Shown piece by piece: positions 17,635 through 27,057 of a stretch of DNA of 64,000 nucleotides (position 1 is its first letter; every line of letters starts with the position of its first letter). The translations under genes and the position numbers were made by a program. The notes under the pieces are model-generated. The model saw nothing but the letters and a program-made list of their open reading frames with translations. It made no database searches and was not told the origin of the DNA. The stretch comes from DATLLN01 sp963809205 (GTDB lineage Bacteria > Actinomycetota > Thermoleophilia > Gaiellales > JAICJC01), in the NCBI GenBank assembly GCA_963809205.1, contig CAWEIS010000028.1, positions 434,001 through 498,000 of the forward strand. The letters run 5' to 3'.

Positions 17635-18548
17635 CGGCCGTGGTGCACTGGGACAACCTGCGGACGCGCGATCGCGTCCATACGGACATCGCCGCAACGT
17701 GGACCGACCTCGGCTCGGGAGCCGGCAGCCTCGACATCGGGCTGCAGCGGTTGTTGCTGCATCCGGGCAAGCGGTCGACGCCGGTGCACGTCCACGGCGC
17801 CGAGGAGGAGATCTTCTTCGTGATCGCCGGCTCGGGGATGCTCTGGCAGAACGGCCGCACCTGCGAGGTCGGGCCGGGCGACTGCATCGTCCATCTGCCG
17901 AACCGCGAGCGCCACACCCTGCGCGCCGGCGACGACGGGCTCGAGGTGCTCGCGTTCGGCACGCGCGTCCCGATCGAGCTCTGCTACCTACCGCGGGCGG
18001 AGCACTCGTGGGCCGGGCCGACGGTGCTCCCCTCTCCCGGCCGCATCGACCTGTTCCCGATGGACGACGCCGCCGAGCCGCTCGAGTTCCCGCCGCCGGG
18101 CGAGCGCCCGCCGAACGTGGTGGCCGCGGCAAGCGTGCCCGACCGCCGACCGCGGGACGGCCGCGTGCGCCGCGACCTGGGCACCGCCGCCGGCTCGCAG
18201 CGGACCGGACTGCACCACGTCGCGGTCGAGCCGGGCCGGCTGACGGCGCCGCCCCACTGCCACTCGGCCGAGGAGGAGCTGTTCGTCGTGCTCGAGGGCG
18301 AGGGCCACTTGCTGCTTGGCGACGAGGCGCACGAGGTGCGCCGCGGCAGCGTCGTGTCACGCCCGCCGGGGACTGCCGTCGCGCACGCCTTCCGGGGCGG
18401 CCATGGCGGCCTCGAGCTGCTGGCCTACGGCACGCGAAGACCGGATGACGTCTGCTACTACCCGCGCTCGAACAAGATCTTCTGGCCGGGCGTCGGGGTC
18501 GTCGGCCGGATCGAGCACGTCGACTTCTGGGACGGCGAGGAGCTCTAG
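17631..18548 (+). CDS. Double-cupin domain protein
   Basis: A 305-residue protein with two cupin barrels. The first (residues about 40-110) has PVHVHGAEEEIFFVIAGSG and HLPNRERHTL. The second (about 200-270) has PPHCHSAEEELFVVLEGEGH. Both retain the His-x-His...Glu metal ligands. The repeated CYLPR/CYYPRSNKIFWPG suggests an internal duplication. It is translationally coupled to the thioesterase. Bicupins include dioxygenases and isomerases; the reaction is not predictable. Confidence 0.85.
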   Translation: MTAVVHWDNLRTRDRVHTDIAATWTDLGSGAGSLDIGLQRLLLHPGKRSTPVHVHGAEEEIFFVIAGSGMLWQNGRTCEVGPGDCIVHLPNRERHTLRAGDDGLEVLAFGTRVPIELCYLPRAEHSWAGPTVLPSPGRIDLFPMDDAAEPLEFPPPGERPPNVVAAASVPDRRPRDGRVRRDLGTAAGSQRTGLHHVAVEPGRLTAPPHCHSAEEELFVVLEGEGHLLLGDEAHEVRRGSVVSRPPGTAVAHAFRGGHGGLELLAYGTRRPDDVCYYPRSNKIFWPGVGVVGRIEHVDFWDGEEL

Positions 18549-18559
18549 GCGCTTCGGGT

Positions 18560-18619
18560 GTGCCACAGGGGTCAGGAACCTCTGGCACTCATGCCAGAGG
18601 TTCCTGACCCCGATGGCAC
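18560..18619. repeat. Long GGGGTCAG palindrome between convergent genes
   Basis: A 20-base arm beginning GGGGTCAGGAACC (18568-18587) pairs perfectly with 18592-18611 around a CTCA loop. A 2x2 internal loop then separates an outer 6-bp stem, GTGCCA/TGGCAC. It fills nearly the whole gap between the cupin gene and the convergent fibronectin-like gene, so it may be a bidirectional terminator. Its GGGGTCAG core matches the palindrome after pntB, suggesting a REP-like family. Confidence 0.75.
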
Positions 18620-18623
18620 GTAG

Positions 18624-21553
18624 CTACCTCGACGTGATGGTCTTCTTGAGAGACTGGTAGCCGGTCTTCGTGACCGAGAAGGTGATCGTGCCCTTCTTCG
18701 GCGGGCGCAGCTTGAACGTCGCCTTGCCCTGCGCGCCGGTGAGCTTGGCGGCGCCCTTCAGGCCCGCACCGGATACCGCGACGCGGGCGCCCGCAACGAC
18801 GTGGCCGTCGAACGACTTCACCGTGACCGTGACCGTGCTCGTCGCGCCGTGCAGCAGGAGACCCGGCGACACCGTGACGGCGATCTTGGCCGGCATGCTC
18901 ATCGACTGCGCCGGCGTGGGCTGGCCGAGGTTGCCGTCGCCGTCCTGCGACCGCACGCGCCAGTAGAACGTGCCGCCGTTCAGGTAGTCGGTGCTCGAGC
19001 AGCGTCGGCGCCCAGCTCGTGTTCTGCGTGAAGAACGAGCCACCGCCGATCAGTCGTTGCGAAGCTGTTCGACCGCGAGATCTCGACCTTGTACTTGGTC
19101 GCGCCCGGCATCGCGTCCCAGGAGAACAGGGCGCCGGTGGACGTCCGCAGCGTGCTCGGATTCGTCGGGTCGGGGATGGTGTGCGTGTAGGTCTGCGTCT
19201 CCGACCAGTCGCTCGGCTCCGCGCCGCCCGGGAAGTTCGCCCGGACGTGCCACCCGATGTCCCCGACGCCGGTCAGCCGCAGCATGGTGTGCGCCGTGGT
19301 CTTGATGGCGCTGCCGTCGGTGCACGACTGCCCGACCGAGCAGAGCATGTCGACGTCGTAGGAGATCGCGCCGGGCACCGGGTTCCACTGGAGCACCGGC
19401 GTGTCCGAGCCCTCGGTCGGGTTGTCGATCGCCGTCGAACGTCGGCACGTCGTAGGTCTGCGTGAACGACTCGGGAGCCGTCCAGGACAGCGCCGTGCCC
19501 TTGGCGTCGATCGCCTCGACCCGCCAGTACAGCAGCCCGCTCTTGAAGTTGTTGAGGGTGCTGGTGTACGAGGTCGAGTAGGTCGAGTTCCAGCGTCTCC
19601 AGGATGTGGCTGCCGGACGACGGGAAGTTCGGGTCGTCCGACACCTGGAGCGTGTACCTGCGTCGCGCCATACACGGGCAGCCACTGGAAGGTGACCTGG
19701 CCGTCGACGGTCTCGCCGCCAACCGGCGAGACCAGCGTCGGCGGGATCGTCTGCTTGAGGAACGACCCGCGGTCACCCTGGCCGGCGACGCCGTTGGCGC
19801 CGGTGCCGTTGATGCCGTTGGCCGGGAAGACCTGCCAGTAGTAGTTGGTGGTCGAGTCCGGGTACGAGACCAGCGAGCTGGCTGCTGGACGTGCGCGGCG
19901 AGTAGGCCGGAACCTCCGTCCAGGCGTAGTCGATGACGTGCGTCATCGCCTGGTCGGTGGCCACCACGATGAAGTAGCCGCCCGCGCCCGAGATCGGGTT
20001 CCACGTGAACAGCGGCATGCTGGTCGAGGTGGAGCCGGTCTGCGGCGTCAGGTAGTCGTCCGCGCCGAGGTAGTCCTCGCTGGCGCAGGACGGCTGGCAC
20101 ACGTCGCCGGCCGGCGGGCCGTCGTACTGGAAGGCCCAGTCGGTGCCGTCGTTGCTCGGGTCGAGGTACGTCCACGGCGCCTCGACGCCGTTGACCAGGC
20201 GCACCGGCTTGACCCGGACGCAGTACGCGTTGCCGACGACCAGGGCTGACGGTGATCGAGTCCTTGGTCGGCGTCTTGCCCGGCAACACGGTGTTGCCGG
20301 CGCCGAGGCCGCTGCCGAGCGGCGTCCAGGCCGTGCCCTCGACGATGTTCAGCCACTTCTTCTGGCCCAGCACGCCGGACCAGTTGCAGCCGGCGGACGG
20401 GTCGTTGAGGTCGTACTGGCGGACGTCGACGACGTAGGCGCCGGCGCCCGGCACCGGATCCCACTGCACGATCGGCTCGGTCGTCTGGTAGCCGTCGCTG
20501 GAGTCGGCGTCGTCGTCGGTGCCCGGATCGGCGTTGACGTCGGTCATCCGCAGGTTGTTGATCGACGGCGACTGCGTGTCGTAGGACTCCGAGAAGCTGT
20601 CGCCCGGAGCGGCGGCGTCGCCGCCGTACGTCCAGTCACCCACGCCGCTGGCCGGGTCGATCGCGCGGACGCGCCAGTAGTAGTCGGCGTTCTCCAGCAC
20701 CGCGGTCGGCGACAGCGAGGTGCCGATCGTCGTGTACCGCGTGGTCGAGCCGGTCGCGAAGTTCGAGTCGAGGCTGATGTCGACGTCGTACTTCGCAGCG
20801 CCCGCCACGGCGTCCCACGAGAACCGGGGCTCGTAGATCGTGTCGTCGGCGTACGAGTCCCCGGTGCTGTCCACCGTGTCGGTGACCGTCAGGCCGGAGA
20901 CCGCCGACGGCCACTCCCAGTCGAACGACTGGGGCGTCGAGTACGCGGAGGTGACGTTGTTCGCATCCTTGACGGCCACGGCCCACCAGTGCGTGCCGTT
21001 GGCCAGCCACCCGGTCGGCGCGTAGTGGGTCGCCGAGGTCTCGACCGGCGAGCCGGTCAGCGACGGCGAGTCGCCGATCAGCACCTCGTACTTCTGGGCG
21101 CCGTCCACCGGATCCCAGCTCAGCACGAGCGGGGTCGGGTACGTAACGGTGTCGCCGTCGTTCGGCGCAGTCGGCGTCGGGGCGGACGAGGACTTGTCCC
21201 ACTCGGTCGAGGACGACCAGGCGCCGGACGACGCCGGTCGCCGAGACCGCGCGCACGCGCCAGAAGCAGGTGCAGTCCGGCACCGTCGTCGTCAGCGTGT
21301 AGTACGTGTTCTTCGTCAGCTGCGAGTTCGCATCCGGGTTGAGCAGCGCGCTGAAGTCCGAGGCGGCGGAGATCTGGACCTGGTACTGCGCGGCGCCGGA
21401 GACGGACGTCCAGTGGAACGCCGGCACCGGGGTACCGACGTCGGTGGTGTCCGGCGTCGGGGCGGCGAGCACGGCGTAACTTGGGGCAGCCGCGACCAGC
21501 GCGAGGCCGGCGAGCGCTGCGGTGATGGTCAGGATGCGAAGACGTCGAGACAC
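18624..21553 (-). CDS. Large secreted protein with repeated fibronectin-like modules
   Basis: About 975 residues over several frames (breaks near 21230, 20250, 20220, 19880, 19660, 19590, 19430, 19070 and 18990). The GTG start leads into the signal peptide RILTITAALAGLALVAAAPSYA. At least eight modules share a W/F-x-PV-x-GA-x-x-Y-x-V core, for example GAAQYQVQIS, GAQKYEVLIG, GAAKYDVDIS, GAGAYVVDVR, GAISYDVDML and GATKYKVEIS, resembling type III fibronectin domains. The last 90 residues form an Ig-like domain (VTVTVKSFDGHVVAGARVAV) with a Lys-rich end. No cell-wall anchor is seen. A surface or exported adhesin-like role is likely. Confidence 0.78.
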
Positions 21554-21700
21554 GGGGTGTGGCTGCTCCTCTGGGACGGACTGGAGTACGCCGGTGGAGA
21601 TCCGGCGGCAATCCGTCTCATCATGCGACGCCTGGGGGGTACGGGCATCACTCGCCGTGGGGATCCCCCATCCCCCATTCGCGCAGCTCAGGCCGACGTT
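21554..21700 (-). other. Structured 5' leader of the secreted repeat protein
   Basis: In this 147-base gap the transcribed strand can form GACGGA(N4)CGCCGG(N7)CCGGCG(N8)TCCGTC, a two-step stem. It is preceded by G-rich GGGGGATGGGGGATCCCC. GAGGAG, about 13 bases before the GTG, may be the ribosome site. I could not match this to a known riboswitch class, so it is recorded only as a possible regulatory leader. Confidence 0.3.
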
Positions 21701-22349
21701 CTAGTAGAGCGTGCGGGCCAGCTCGCGCCGGAAGCGCGTCGCCAGCGGGTCGTCCTGGCCGAGGTCGGCGAACACGCCGACCATCACCTGGCGCAGCCGG
21801 TCGCGGCCCTCGCCGTCGGCGGTGCGCACCGCATCGAGCAGCAGCTGCAGGCCGCCCTCGACGTCGCCCGCGTCGATCGCGGCCAGCGCCGCCGACCCGT
21901 TGTCATCATCGGCAAGCTCCAGGCGGGCGAGCGCCGCCAGCGCCCCGGGATGATCCGGCTCGAGCTCGAGCGCCTTGCGGATCGACTCCTCGTCTCCCAG
22001 CTCGACCAGCCGGTCGGCCTCCGACGGCAGCAGCCCCCGCAGGAACGAGTCGACGGACGCCCGCGGGACGTTGCCCGTGAACTCGTCGACCAGCCGGCCG
22101 TCGCGGAACGCCTTGACCGCCGGGAATCCCCTGCACCCGGTGGGCGACGGCGGTGCGCGGGTTCGCGTCGACGTCCATCTTGACCAGCTCGACCGCACCA
22201 TCGGTCGCGTCGATCGCGCTCTCCAGCACCGGCGTCAGCTGCCGGCACGGCCCGCACCACTCGGCCCAGAAGTCGACGACCACGGGCACCGAGCGCGAGC
22301 GCTCGATGACGTCCTGCTCGAACGTTGCGTCAGTTGCCTCGACCGACAT
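21701..22349 (-). CDS. Thioredoxin with C-terminal helical repeats (YbbN-like)
   Basis: About 216 residues with one frameshift near 22135. The thioredoxin domain (residues 1-110) has VVVDFWAEWCGPCRQLTPVL with both active cysteines, then VDVDANPRTA and GIPAVKAFRDG-like segments. The C-terminal half (ALELEPDHPGALAALARLEL, AIDAGDVEGGLQLLLDAVR) is TPR-like, as in YbbN co-chaperone thioredoxins. The ATG at 22347-22349 overlaps the stop of the PAC2 gene (TGATG). Confidence 0.87.
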
Positions 22350-23203
22350 CAAGCGTTGGGGTCGCTCTCGCCCTGCTCGCGGAGATAACGCTCGAACTGC
22401 CGGGCGAGCTCGTCGCCGCTCGGCGCATCCTCCTCGTCGGCCTGCTCCTCGAGCTGCGCGACGTAGGCCTGGACGTCCTCGTCCTCGGCGATGGCCGCGG
22501 CCACCCGCACCTGGTACTCGCTGGCGGCGCGGCGCAGGTCGTCGTTGGGACCGGGAGTCGACATCAGATCGCTCAGCCGCTCGAGCAATGCGACCGCGGC
22601 ACTCGGGTTCGGGGTCGCCGAGATGTAGTGGGGCGTCGCCGCCCACAGGCTCGCCGAGCGGATGCCCGTCCGGTCGCACGCGTCGTGCAGCACGCCGACG
22701 ATCCCGGTCGGCCCCTCGTAGTTCGAGCGCGTCAGGCCGAGCTGGCCGATCAGCTCCTCGTCGGAGCCGGTCGACGACACGGGGATCGGCCGGGTGTGCG
22801 GCGTGTCCGCCAGCAGCGCGCCGAGCGTGACCACCAGCTCAACGTGCAGGCTCGAGGCGATCGAGCACACCGCGTCGGTGTAGGCGCGCCAGCGGAAGTT
22901 CGGCTCGCTGCCCAACACCAGCACCAGGTCGCTGTCCTCGTCGGCGAACAGCTCCGTCACCGGCCACTCGACGTTGCGGACGTAGCCGTCGGCGAGCTGG
23001 ACGTGCGGCCGGGTCTGCTGGTAGTCCACGAAGGGCTCCGAGTCGATCACGGCGAAGCGCTCGGCGTTGGTGGCGGCACGCAGATAGCCCGCCGCGAGGC
23101 TGGCGGAGGCGCCGGCGTCGTTCCAGCCGCGGAAGGCGGCCACCACGCGCGGCGAGCGCAGCTTCGGAGTCCGCTCGATCTCGACGAAGTCGGGGAGATC
23201 CAC
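22349..23203 (-). CDS. PAC2-family protein (proteasome-assembly-chaperone fold)
   Basis: A 284-residue PAC2 protein common in actinobacteria. Characteristic stretches are VVAAFRGWNDAGASASLAAGY near the N-terminus, then FRWRAYTDAV, VVTLGALLADTPHTRPIPVS and SASLWAATPHYISATPNP. The GTG at 23203 is preferred: it begins the conserved region and has a CAGACT box 6 bases upstream, whereas a farther ATG at 23254 would overlap the divergent gene. The molecular function is not established for bacterial members. Confidence 0.85.
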   Translation of the reverse strand: MDLPDFVEIERTPKLRSPRVVAAFRGWNDAGASASLAAGYLRAATNAERFAVIDSEPFVDYQQTRPHVQLADGYVRNVEWPVTELFADEDSDLVLVLGSEPNFRWRAYTDAVCSIASSLHVELVVTLGALLADTPHTRPIPVSSTGSDEELIGQLGLTRSNYEGPTGIVGVLHDACDRTGIRSASLWAATPHYISATPNPSAAVALLERLSDLMSTPGPNDDLRRAASEYQVRVAAAIAEDEDVQAYVAQLEEQADEEDAPSGDELARQFERYLREQGESDPNA

Positions 23204-23248
23204 ACCTGCAGTCTGACACACCGGTGCAAAGCCGCCGATACTACGGAC

Positions 23249-24382
23249 GTGCACACCATCGACGTGCTCGTGATCGCCTGGCTGGCGATCACCGCCCTGG
23301 TCGGACTCCGCCGCGGCTTCACCGGACAGGCGGTGGCGCTGATCGGCTTCGCCATCGGCGCGATCATCGGCTCACGGCTGGCGCCGGCGCTGCTCTCGGG
23401 CGGCGACCGCTCGCCCTGGAAGCCGATCGCCGCCCTGATCGGCGCCATCGTCTGCGGGCTGCTGCTGCAGGCCGCCGCGACGCCCCTGGCGAACCGCATG
23501 CGCACGGCGGTGCACACCAGCCCGCTGGCGCCCTTCGACCGCGCGGGCGGCCTGATCACCGGATCGCTGCTCGGCCTGCTCGCGGTCTGGATGCTGGCCG
23601 TCGCGGCGCTCCACCAGCCGGCACTGGGGATGCGGCACGTCGTGCAGCGTTCGGCGCTGCTGCCGCCGATCGTCGACCGCCTGCCTGCGGGAGTGCTGAT
23701 GGACGCGCTGCAGCGGTTCGACCGGCTGCCGGTGATCGCCGCCGCCCTCGGCGACTCGCTGCCCCCACCCGACCCCCAGCTCCCTCAGGACACACCGGTC
23801 GCCACCGCCGCCGCCAGCGTTGTGCGGATCGACGGCGACGCCTGCTCGCTCGAGCTGCGCGGCTCCGGCTGGGTGATCCGCCCGCAGCTGGTCGTCACCA
23901 ACGCCCACGTCATCGCCGGCGAGGACGACACGCAGGTGCAGCTCTCCGACGGCAGCTGGTCGGCGTACCCGGTCTACGTCAACAAGGATCTCGACATCGC
24001 GCTGCTGCGCGTCCCCGGGCTCGACGTGCCTCCATTGGCAACGCATCCGCTGGCGGCGGATACGGCTCCGGTCGCGCTGATCGGCTACCCCGGCGGCGGT
24101 GCGCTGACGGTCGCCGCAGGGACGGCGGGACGCTCGGTGACGGTGCTGGCCGCGGACGCGTACGGTCACGGCCTGGCGCCGCGCACGGTGGTGCCGATCC
24201 GGGGACCGCTGCGCCACGGCGACTCGGGCGGGCCGGTGGTCGACCGCCGGGGGCGCGTGCTGGCCATGATGTTCGCGGCCAACCAGAACGGCTCGGGGGG
24301 GTTCGGCATCCCCGTCGAGGACATCCTCGCCGCGCTGCCCAGGATGTCCGGGCGCGCGGACTCCGGGCCCTGCATCGACTGA
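23249..24382 (+). CDS. Membrane-anchored serine protease, CvpA-trypsin fusion (MarP-like)
   Basis: A 377-residue protein with four N-terminal membrane helices of the CvpA/colicin V family (residues 1-130) followed by a chymotrypsin-like protease. The triad is visible: His in TNAHVIAG (about 219), Asp in KDLDIALLRV (about 248) and Ser in RHGDSGGPVV (about 325). The architecture matches mycobacterial MarP, a periplasmic protease for acid and oxidative stress. The GTG start has GATACT 6 bases upstream. Confidence 0.92.
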   Translation: MHTIDVLVIAWLAITALVGLRRGFTGQAVALIGFAIGAIIGSRLAPALLSGGDRSPWKPIAALIGAIVCGLLLQAAATPLANRMRTAVHTSPLAPFDRAGGLITGSLLGLLAVWMLAVAALHQPALGMRHVVQRSALLPPIVDRLPAGVLMDALQRFDRLPVIAAALGDSLPPPDPQLPQDTPVATAAASVVRIDGDACSLELRGSGWVIRPQLVVTNAHVIAGEDDTQVQLSDGSWSAYPVYVNKDLDIALLRVPGLDVPPLATHPLAADTAPVALIGYPGGGALTVAAGTAGRSVTVLAADAYGHGLAPRTVVPIRGPLRHGDSGGPVVDRRGRVLAMMFAANQNGSGGFGIPVEDILAALPRMSGRADSGPCID

Positions 24383-24403
24383 CGGCAGGTCTATGCCAAG
24401 GGG

Positions 24404-25837
24404 TCAGCTGCTGGTCGCAGGCGACGTCGACGGCGCACCGATGCGGCGCATGATCACGCGCACCTCGGGCCCGGCGAGCACCGCCAGCAGCGAATCGGCA
24501 CAGTCCGGGTCGAACGTGGAGCCGGTCTCGTCCTTGATCAGCGCGACCGCCCGCTCAGCCGGCCAGGCGTCGCGGTACACGCGTTTCTCGGTCAGCGCGT
24601 CGTAGACATCGCACGCGGTCAGGATCCGCGCCTCGAGCGGGATCTCGGCGCCGGCCAGCCCGTGCGGGTAGCCGCCGCCGGCCCAGCGCTCGTGGTGCGC
24701 CTCGACGATCGCCAGCACCTCGTCGAAGCCGCCCAGGTGCCGCAGCAGCGCCACGCCCAACTCGGGGTGCTTCTTGATCTGCTCGTACGCCTCGTCGGTC
24801 AGCCGCGCCGGCTTGTTCAGCACGTCGGGGTCGATCCGCAGCTTGCCGATGTCGTGCACCAGTCCCGCGATCGCCAGCCGGCGCACGCGGTGCGGCGGCA
24901 GGCCCATCTGCTCGGCCACCCTGACCGATAGCGTGGCGACGCGGCGGGAGTGGCGGCCGGTCGACGGGTCGTGCTCCTCGAGCTCCGCGGTCAGCGCCCG
25001 CACGTAGCCGCCCAACAGCGTCTCCTCGGACTCGATCAGGTCGCCGCCGCCCAGCCGCTCGAACAGCATGTTCGAGGGCCGCTGACGCGCCAGGTCGACC
25101 GCGACCGCGCCGGCGACCGAGACGAAGCCCAGCGCCTCCAGGGTGTGCGCTCCCCAGAAGCCGATCGTCCAGACGCCGGAGAGCAGGTAGAGGATGATCG
25201 AGCTGCCCAGCCAGACCATGCCGATCGAGACCCACAGGTCGGCGCGCCGCTGGGTCAGGCGGAACGTGCGCAGCGCGTGGTTGGCGACCAGCGCGTAGAG
25301 GATGGCCGTCGGGATCAGCTCGAGCAGCACCCACGGATGCACCATCACCGGCACCTGTGGGATGAGCTCGGGGTGCGCTAGGCCGATTACACCAAAGGCA
25401 ACAAGGACGGAGATCGCAACGATCTGGCCGCGCACGACCCACGTGCGGCCGTGCGGGAGGTTGGGCGGTGCAAACACGGCCAGCGCCATGATCACGCCGC
25501 CGGCCGGCACCGCCAGGGCGCCCGCGAGGCCGATCACGGCGTTGCGGCCGTACTCTTCGAGGAAGAAGCCGGGGGTGCTCAGGCCGTGGATCGCGAGCAG
25601 GCCGGCCATCACCGTGAACGCGATGCCGACCAGGCCGGCGCGGATGTCGTTGCGCCTGACGGCGGCGCGCGTGATCAGCACGCTGACCAGGGCGGCGGCC
25701 AGCGACGAGCCGGCGACGATCAGGAAGTGACCGTCGACGGTCACGTACATCGTGGTGAGGTGCGACCGGAACGCGAAGTAGGCGATCACCGGTGCGAATG
25801 CGACGGTGACGGCCGCGATCCGCCAGGGGAGGGTCAT
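24404..25837 (-). CDS. Membrane HD-GYP domain protein (c-di-GMP phosphodiesterase-like)
   Basis: A 477-residue protein with about eight membrane helices (residues 1-260) and a C-terminal HD-GYP domain. Metal motifs are TGRHSRRVATLS, LVHDIGKL (HD near 327), KKHPELG and EAHHERWAGGGYP (near 379). The usual Asp of HHExxDGxGYP is Ala here, while the HD and HH ligands remain. It is expected to hydrolyse cyclic di-GMP, balancing the two GGDEF proteins at 29.6-31.6 kb. The convergent protease gene ends 21 bases away. Confidence 0.9.
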   Translation of the reverse strand: MTLPWRIAAVTVAFAPVIAYFAFRSHLTTMYVTVDGHFLIVAGSSLAAALVSVLITRAAVRRNDIRAGLVGIAFTVMAGLLAIHGLSTPGFFLEEYGRNAVIGLAGALAVPAGGVIMALAVFAPPNLPHGRTWVVRGQIVAISVLVAFGVIGLAHPELIPQVPVMVHPWVLLELIPTAILYALVANHALRTFRLTQRRADLWVSIGMVWLGSSIILYLLSGVWTIGFWGAHTLEALGFVSVAGAVAVDLARQRPSNMLFERLGGGDLIESEETLLGGYVRALTAELEEHDPSTGRHSRRVATLSVRVAEQMGLPPHRVRRLAIAGLVHDIGKLRIDPDVLNKPARLTDEAYEQIKKHPELGVALLRHLGGFDEVLAIVEAHHERWAGGGYPHGLAGAEIPLEARILTACDVYDALTEKRVYRDAWPAERAVALIKDETGSTFDPDCADSLLAVLAGPEVRVIMRRIGAPSTSPATSS

Positions 25838-25890
25838 CCACCCATGATCGACCGGAATTCCCGCGAACTTGAACCGAGAGTCACGAGCCG

Positions 25891-27057
25891 TCAGACGGCG
25901 TGGCTGTGGCGCCGCTGGCCGGGCGCTGCGAGCGCCTCGGACAGCGCCTCGAGCGCGATCAGGTTGTGCCCCTCCATGAACCGGTCGACGTGCACCAGCG
26001 CCGTCCGCATGCCGCCCGCCAGCGGCTCGAAGCCGTGATGCCCCTTCAGCGGGTTGACCCAGATCACCTCGTACGCCTGGCGCGCCAGCCGGCCGAGCTC
26101 GCGGTCGAGCTCCTCGAGGTCGCCGCGCTCCCAGCCGTCGGACGCGATCACCACCGTCGCCCCGCGGGTGATCCCGCGCCGCCCCCACTCGCGGTTGTAC
26201 GCGCCAAGGGACTCGCCGATCCGCGTCCCGCCGCCCCAGTCGGGCAGCAGCAGGCTGGCGCGCTCGAGCACCGTCGCCGGGTCGGCGCCGGCCAGGTGCG
26301 GCGTCAGCCGGGTCAGCCGCGTGCCGAAGGCGAAGGCCTCCAGGTGGCGGCTTGCGCCGTCCGGCGCGACCAGCGCCTGCAGGAACATGATCAGCGCCCG
26401 CGCGTAGGGCTCCATCGACCCGGACACGTCGCAGAGGATCACCAGCCGGCGGGGCACCAGCTTGGGCCGGCGCCACGAGCGCTCGAGGGGCAGGCCGCCG
26501 GTGTGCATCGCCTGGCGCAGCGTCCGCCGGGCGTCGAGCACGCCGCCGGCGTGCGCCGGAGTCAGCCGCCGCGACCGCCGTAGCGGGCGCAGCGCGGCCA
26601 GCTGCACCATCAGCCGGCGCAGCCGGCGCAGCTCCGACGGCGTCATCTGGGCGAAGTCCCGGCGGCGCAGCAGTTCGTCCGGCGAGGCCATCGCGGCTGC
26701 CTGCTCGGGCTCGTCGGCGTCGTCCTCCGGCGCCTGCTCGAGCATCTGCGCCGGGACGATCGGCGGCGGCGCGACCGGCGCGTCGATGCCCTGGTCGGGC
26801 GGGCGGCCGCCCAGCTGCGAGACCGGAACCCGCTCCCAGAACGCCGCGAACGCGATGTCGAAGAGCTCCAGGTCGTCGTGCCGCGAGACCAGCGTGCAGC
26901 GCAGCGCGTAATAGACCTCGTCGCGCGACGTCAGGTCGACCGCGTCCAGGCCGCGCAGCGCGTCCTGCAACCGGCCGGGGCCGACCTCGAGGCCGGCCTC
27001 GCGGAGGATCCTGCCGAACGTGACGAGCTTGCGGGCGACGGCGTCGCCGCGGCTCAC
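25891..27057 (-). CDS. VWA-domain protein, CoxE-like
   Basis: A 388-residue von Willebrand A protein of the CoxE type. The metal-ion-dependent adhesion site reads LCDVSGSMEPYARALIMF (near residue 206), with DWGGGTRIGESL and VIASDGWERGD later. The N-terminal half is helical and Arg-rich. The GTG start overlaps the stop of the MoxR-type ATPase, the standard CoxD-CoxE pairing that helps mature molybdenum enzymes or acts as a MoxR/VWA chaperone. The hydroxylase at 9.9-13.4 kb is a possible client. Confidence 0.88.
   Translation of the reverse strand: MSRGDAVARKLVTFGRILREAGLEVGPGRLQDALRGLDAVDLTSRDEVYYALRCTLVSRHDDLELFDIAFAAFWERVPVSQLGGRPPDQGIDAPVAPPPIVPAQMLEQAPEDDADEPEQAAAMASPDELLRRRDFAQMTPSELRRLRRLMVQLAALRPLRRSRRLTPAHAGGVLDARRTLRQAMHTGGLPLERSWRRPKLVPRRLVILCDVSGSMEPYARALIMFLQALVAPDGASRHLEAFAFGTRLTRLTPHLAGADPATVLERASLLLPDWGGGTRIGESLGAYNREWGRRGITRGATVVIASDGWERGDLEELDRELGRLARQAYEVIWVNPLKGHHGFEPLAGGMRTALVHVDRFMEGHNLIALEALSEALAAPGQRRHSHAV

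Noticed and set aside
21554..21700. A c-di-GMP or c-di-AMP riboswitch call
   Set aside because: The conserved cores of those classes (such as GCAAAGCC of GEMM-I) are not present, so only a generic structured leader is recorded.
24396..24410. AAGGGGTCAGCTGCT as a third GGGGTCAG palindrome
   Set aside because: Only the core is present, with no complementary arm, and it overlaps the HD-GYP stop codon.
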